Origin: HKST-UBA85 sp035654775
Lineage (GTDB): Bacteria; Bacteroidota; Bacteroidia; Flavobacteriales; Flavobacteriaceae
Direction: 5' to 3'
DNA length: 5,902 nt
Assembly: GCA_035654775.1 (NCBI GenBank)
Contig: DASRWB010000025.1
Coordinates: forward strand, 1-5,902
Of this stretch, positions 5,654 through 5,902 are shown one piece after another. The notes beneath the pieces were generated by a model. It worked only from the letters and a program-made list of their open reading frames with translations, was not told the origin of the DNA and ran no database searches. A program made the translations under genes and the position numbers. Within the stretch, counting starts at the first letter, position 1; each line of letters starts with the position of its first letter.

Positions 5654-5902
5654 TTATTTTTCTATAAGTTTCAAGGTAAATTCCATCTGGGTATCTCTTT
5701 GCTTTAAAAAGTCATTTAATGTCTGCCATACTTCGTAATCAGGTATAATACCGCGACCTGTGGGCTGATCGTCCTTTTTAGGGGCATCCTGCACTACATT
5801 CACCATGGAAAACTGCGTTTTTATTTTTGAGTTGGGTAATTCGTAAACCAAAGGTGAATGCCCATTGTGAACGTAATAACCTCCGGCTGTTTCCACACCG
5901 AT
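5654..5902 (-). CDS. S41-family (C-terminal processing peptidase-like) serine protease, C-terminal part
   Basis: Partial gene: the frame is open through the right edge, and 82 residues are visible from Ile-Gly-Val-Glu-Thr-Ala-Gly-Gly to the TAA at 5656-5654. The pattern IG-x-E-T-x-GG-YY, then an aromatic/basic strand, LPNSKIKTQFSMVNV, a GRGIIPDYEVWQTLNDFL stretch and a final DTQMEFTLKLIE fits the end of the peptidase S41 domain in Bacteroidota proteins, where P-[DT]-[YH]-x-V and xDTxxEFTLxLI are common. S41 proteases (CtpA/Prc/TSP types) are usually secreted or lipoproteins that degrade or trim proteins in the periplasm. The catalytic Ser/Lys and any PDZ or signal peptide lie outside the window, so activity cannot be judged. 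The GTG at 5896 is an internal valine, not a start. Confidence 0.78.
   Translation of the reverse strand: MGVETAGGYYVHNGHSPLVYELPNSKIKTQFSMVNVVQDAPKKDDQPTGRGIIPDYEVWQTLNDFLKQRDTQMEFTLKLIEK

Overview
The window looks like chromosomal DNA from a member of the Bacteroidota, most likely a marine-type flavobacterium. Evidence: AT-rich intergenic DNA, almost no Shine-Dalgarno sequences, a clear Bacteroidota promoter (TTTG / TAnnTTTG) before the mdaB-like gene, a dispersed-repeat-like palindromic element of a style common in Flavobacteriia, and proteins that read like flavobacterial family members. The species cannot be named from the sequence alone.

Layout, left to right. (1) The 3' end of a + strand gene whose product ends in a DoxA-type domain (thiosulfate:quinone oxidoreductase small subunit), closed by a strong hairpin terminator. 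(2) A gap of about 650 bp holding a decayed 3' fragment of a RidA/YjgF gene on the minus strand and a REP-like palindromic repeat. (3) A LysR-type regulator on the minus strand, transcribed divergently from (4) a tight three-gene + strand operon: an MdaB-like NAD(P)H:quinone reductase, a YgiN-like quinol/antibiotic-biosynthesis monooxygenase, and an aldo/keto reductase. The shared 227-bp intergenic region carries a good promoter and several inverted repeats that could be operators. (5) Converging on this operon from the right, a minus-strand PLP-dependent class V aminotransferase of the isopenicillin-N-epimerase-like group. (6) The 3' end of an S41 (C-terminal processing peptidase-like) protease on the minus strand, cut by the window edge.

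The functional core is the LysR regulator plus mdaB-ygiN-AKR. In E. coli, mdaB and ygiN are neighbours and their products are proposed to form a quinone/quinol redox cycle. Adding an aldo/keto reductase and a divergent LysR regulator suggests an inducible module against quinones or other reactive carbonyl/electrophilic compounds. This is inference from family and context. The flanking genes (DoxA-domain protein, aminotransferase, peptidase) have no evident link to the module. I see no CRISPR array, intact mobile element, rRNA or tRNA, and no clearly new system; the RidA remnant, the palindromic repeat and the operator candidates are the points most worth a second look.
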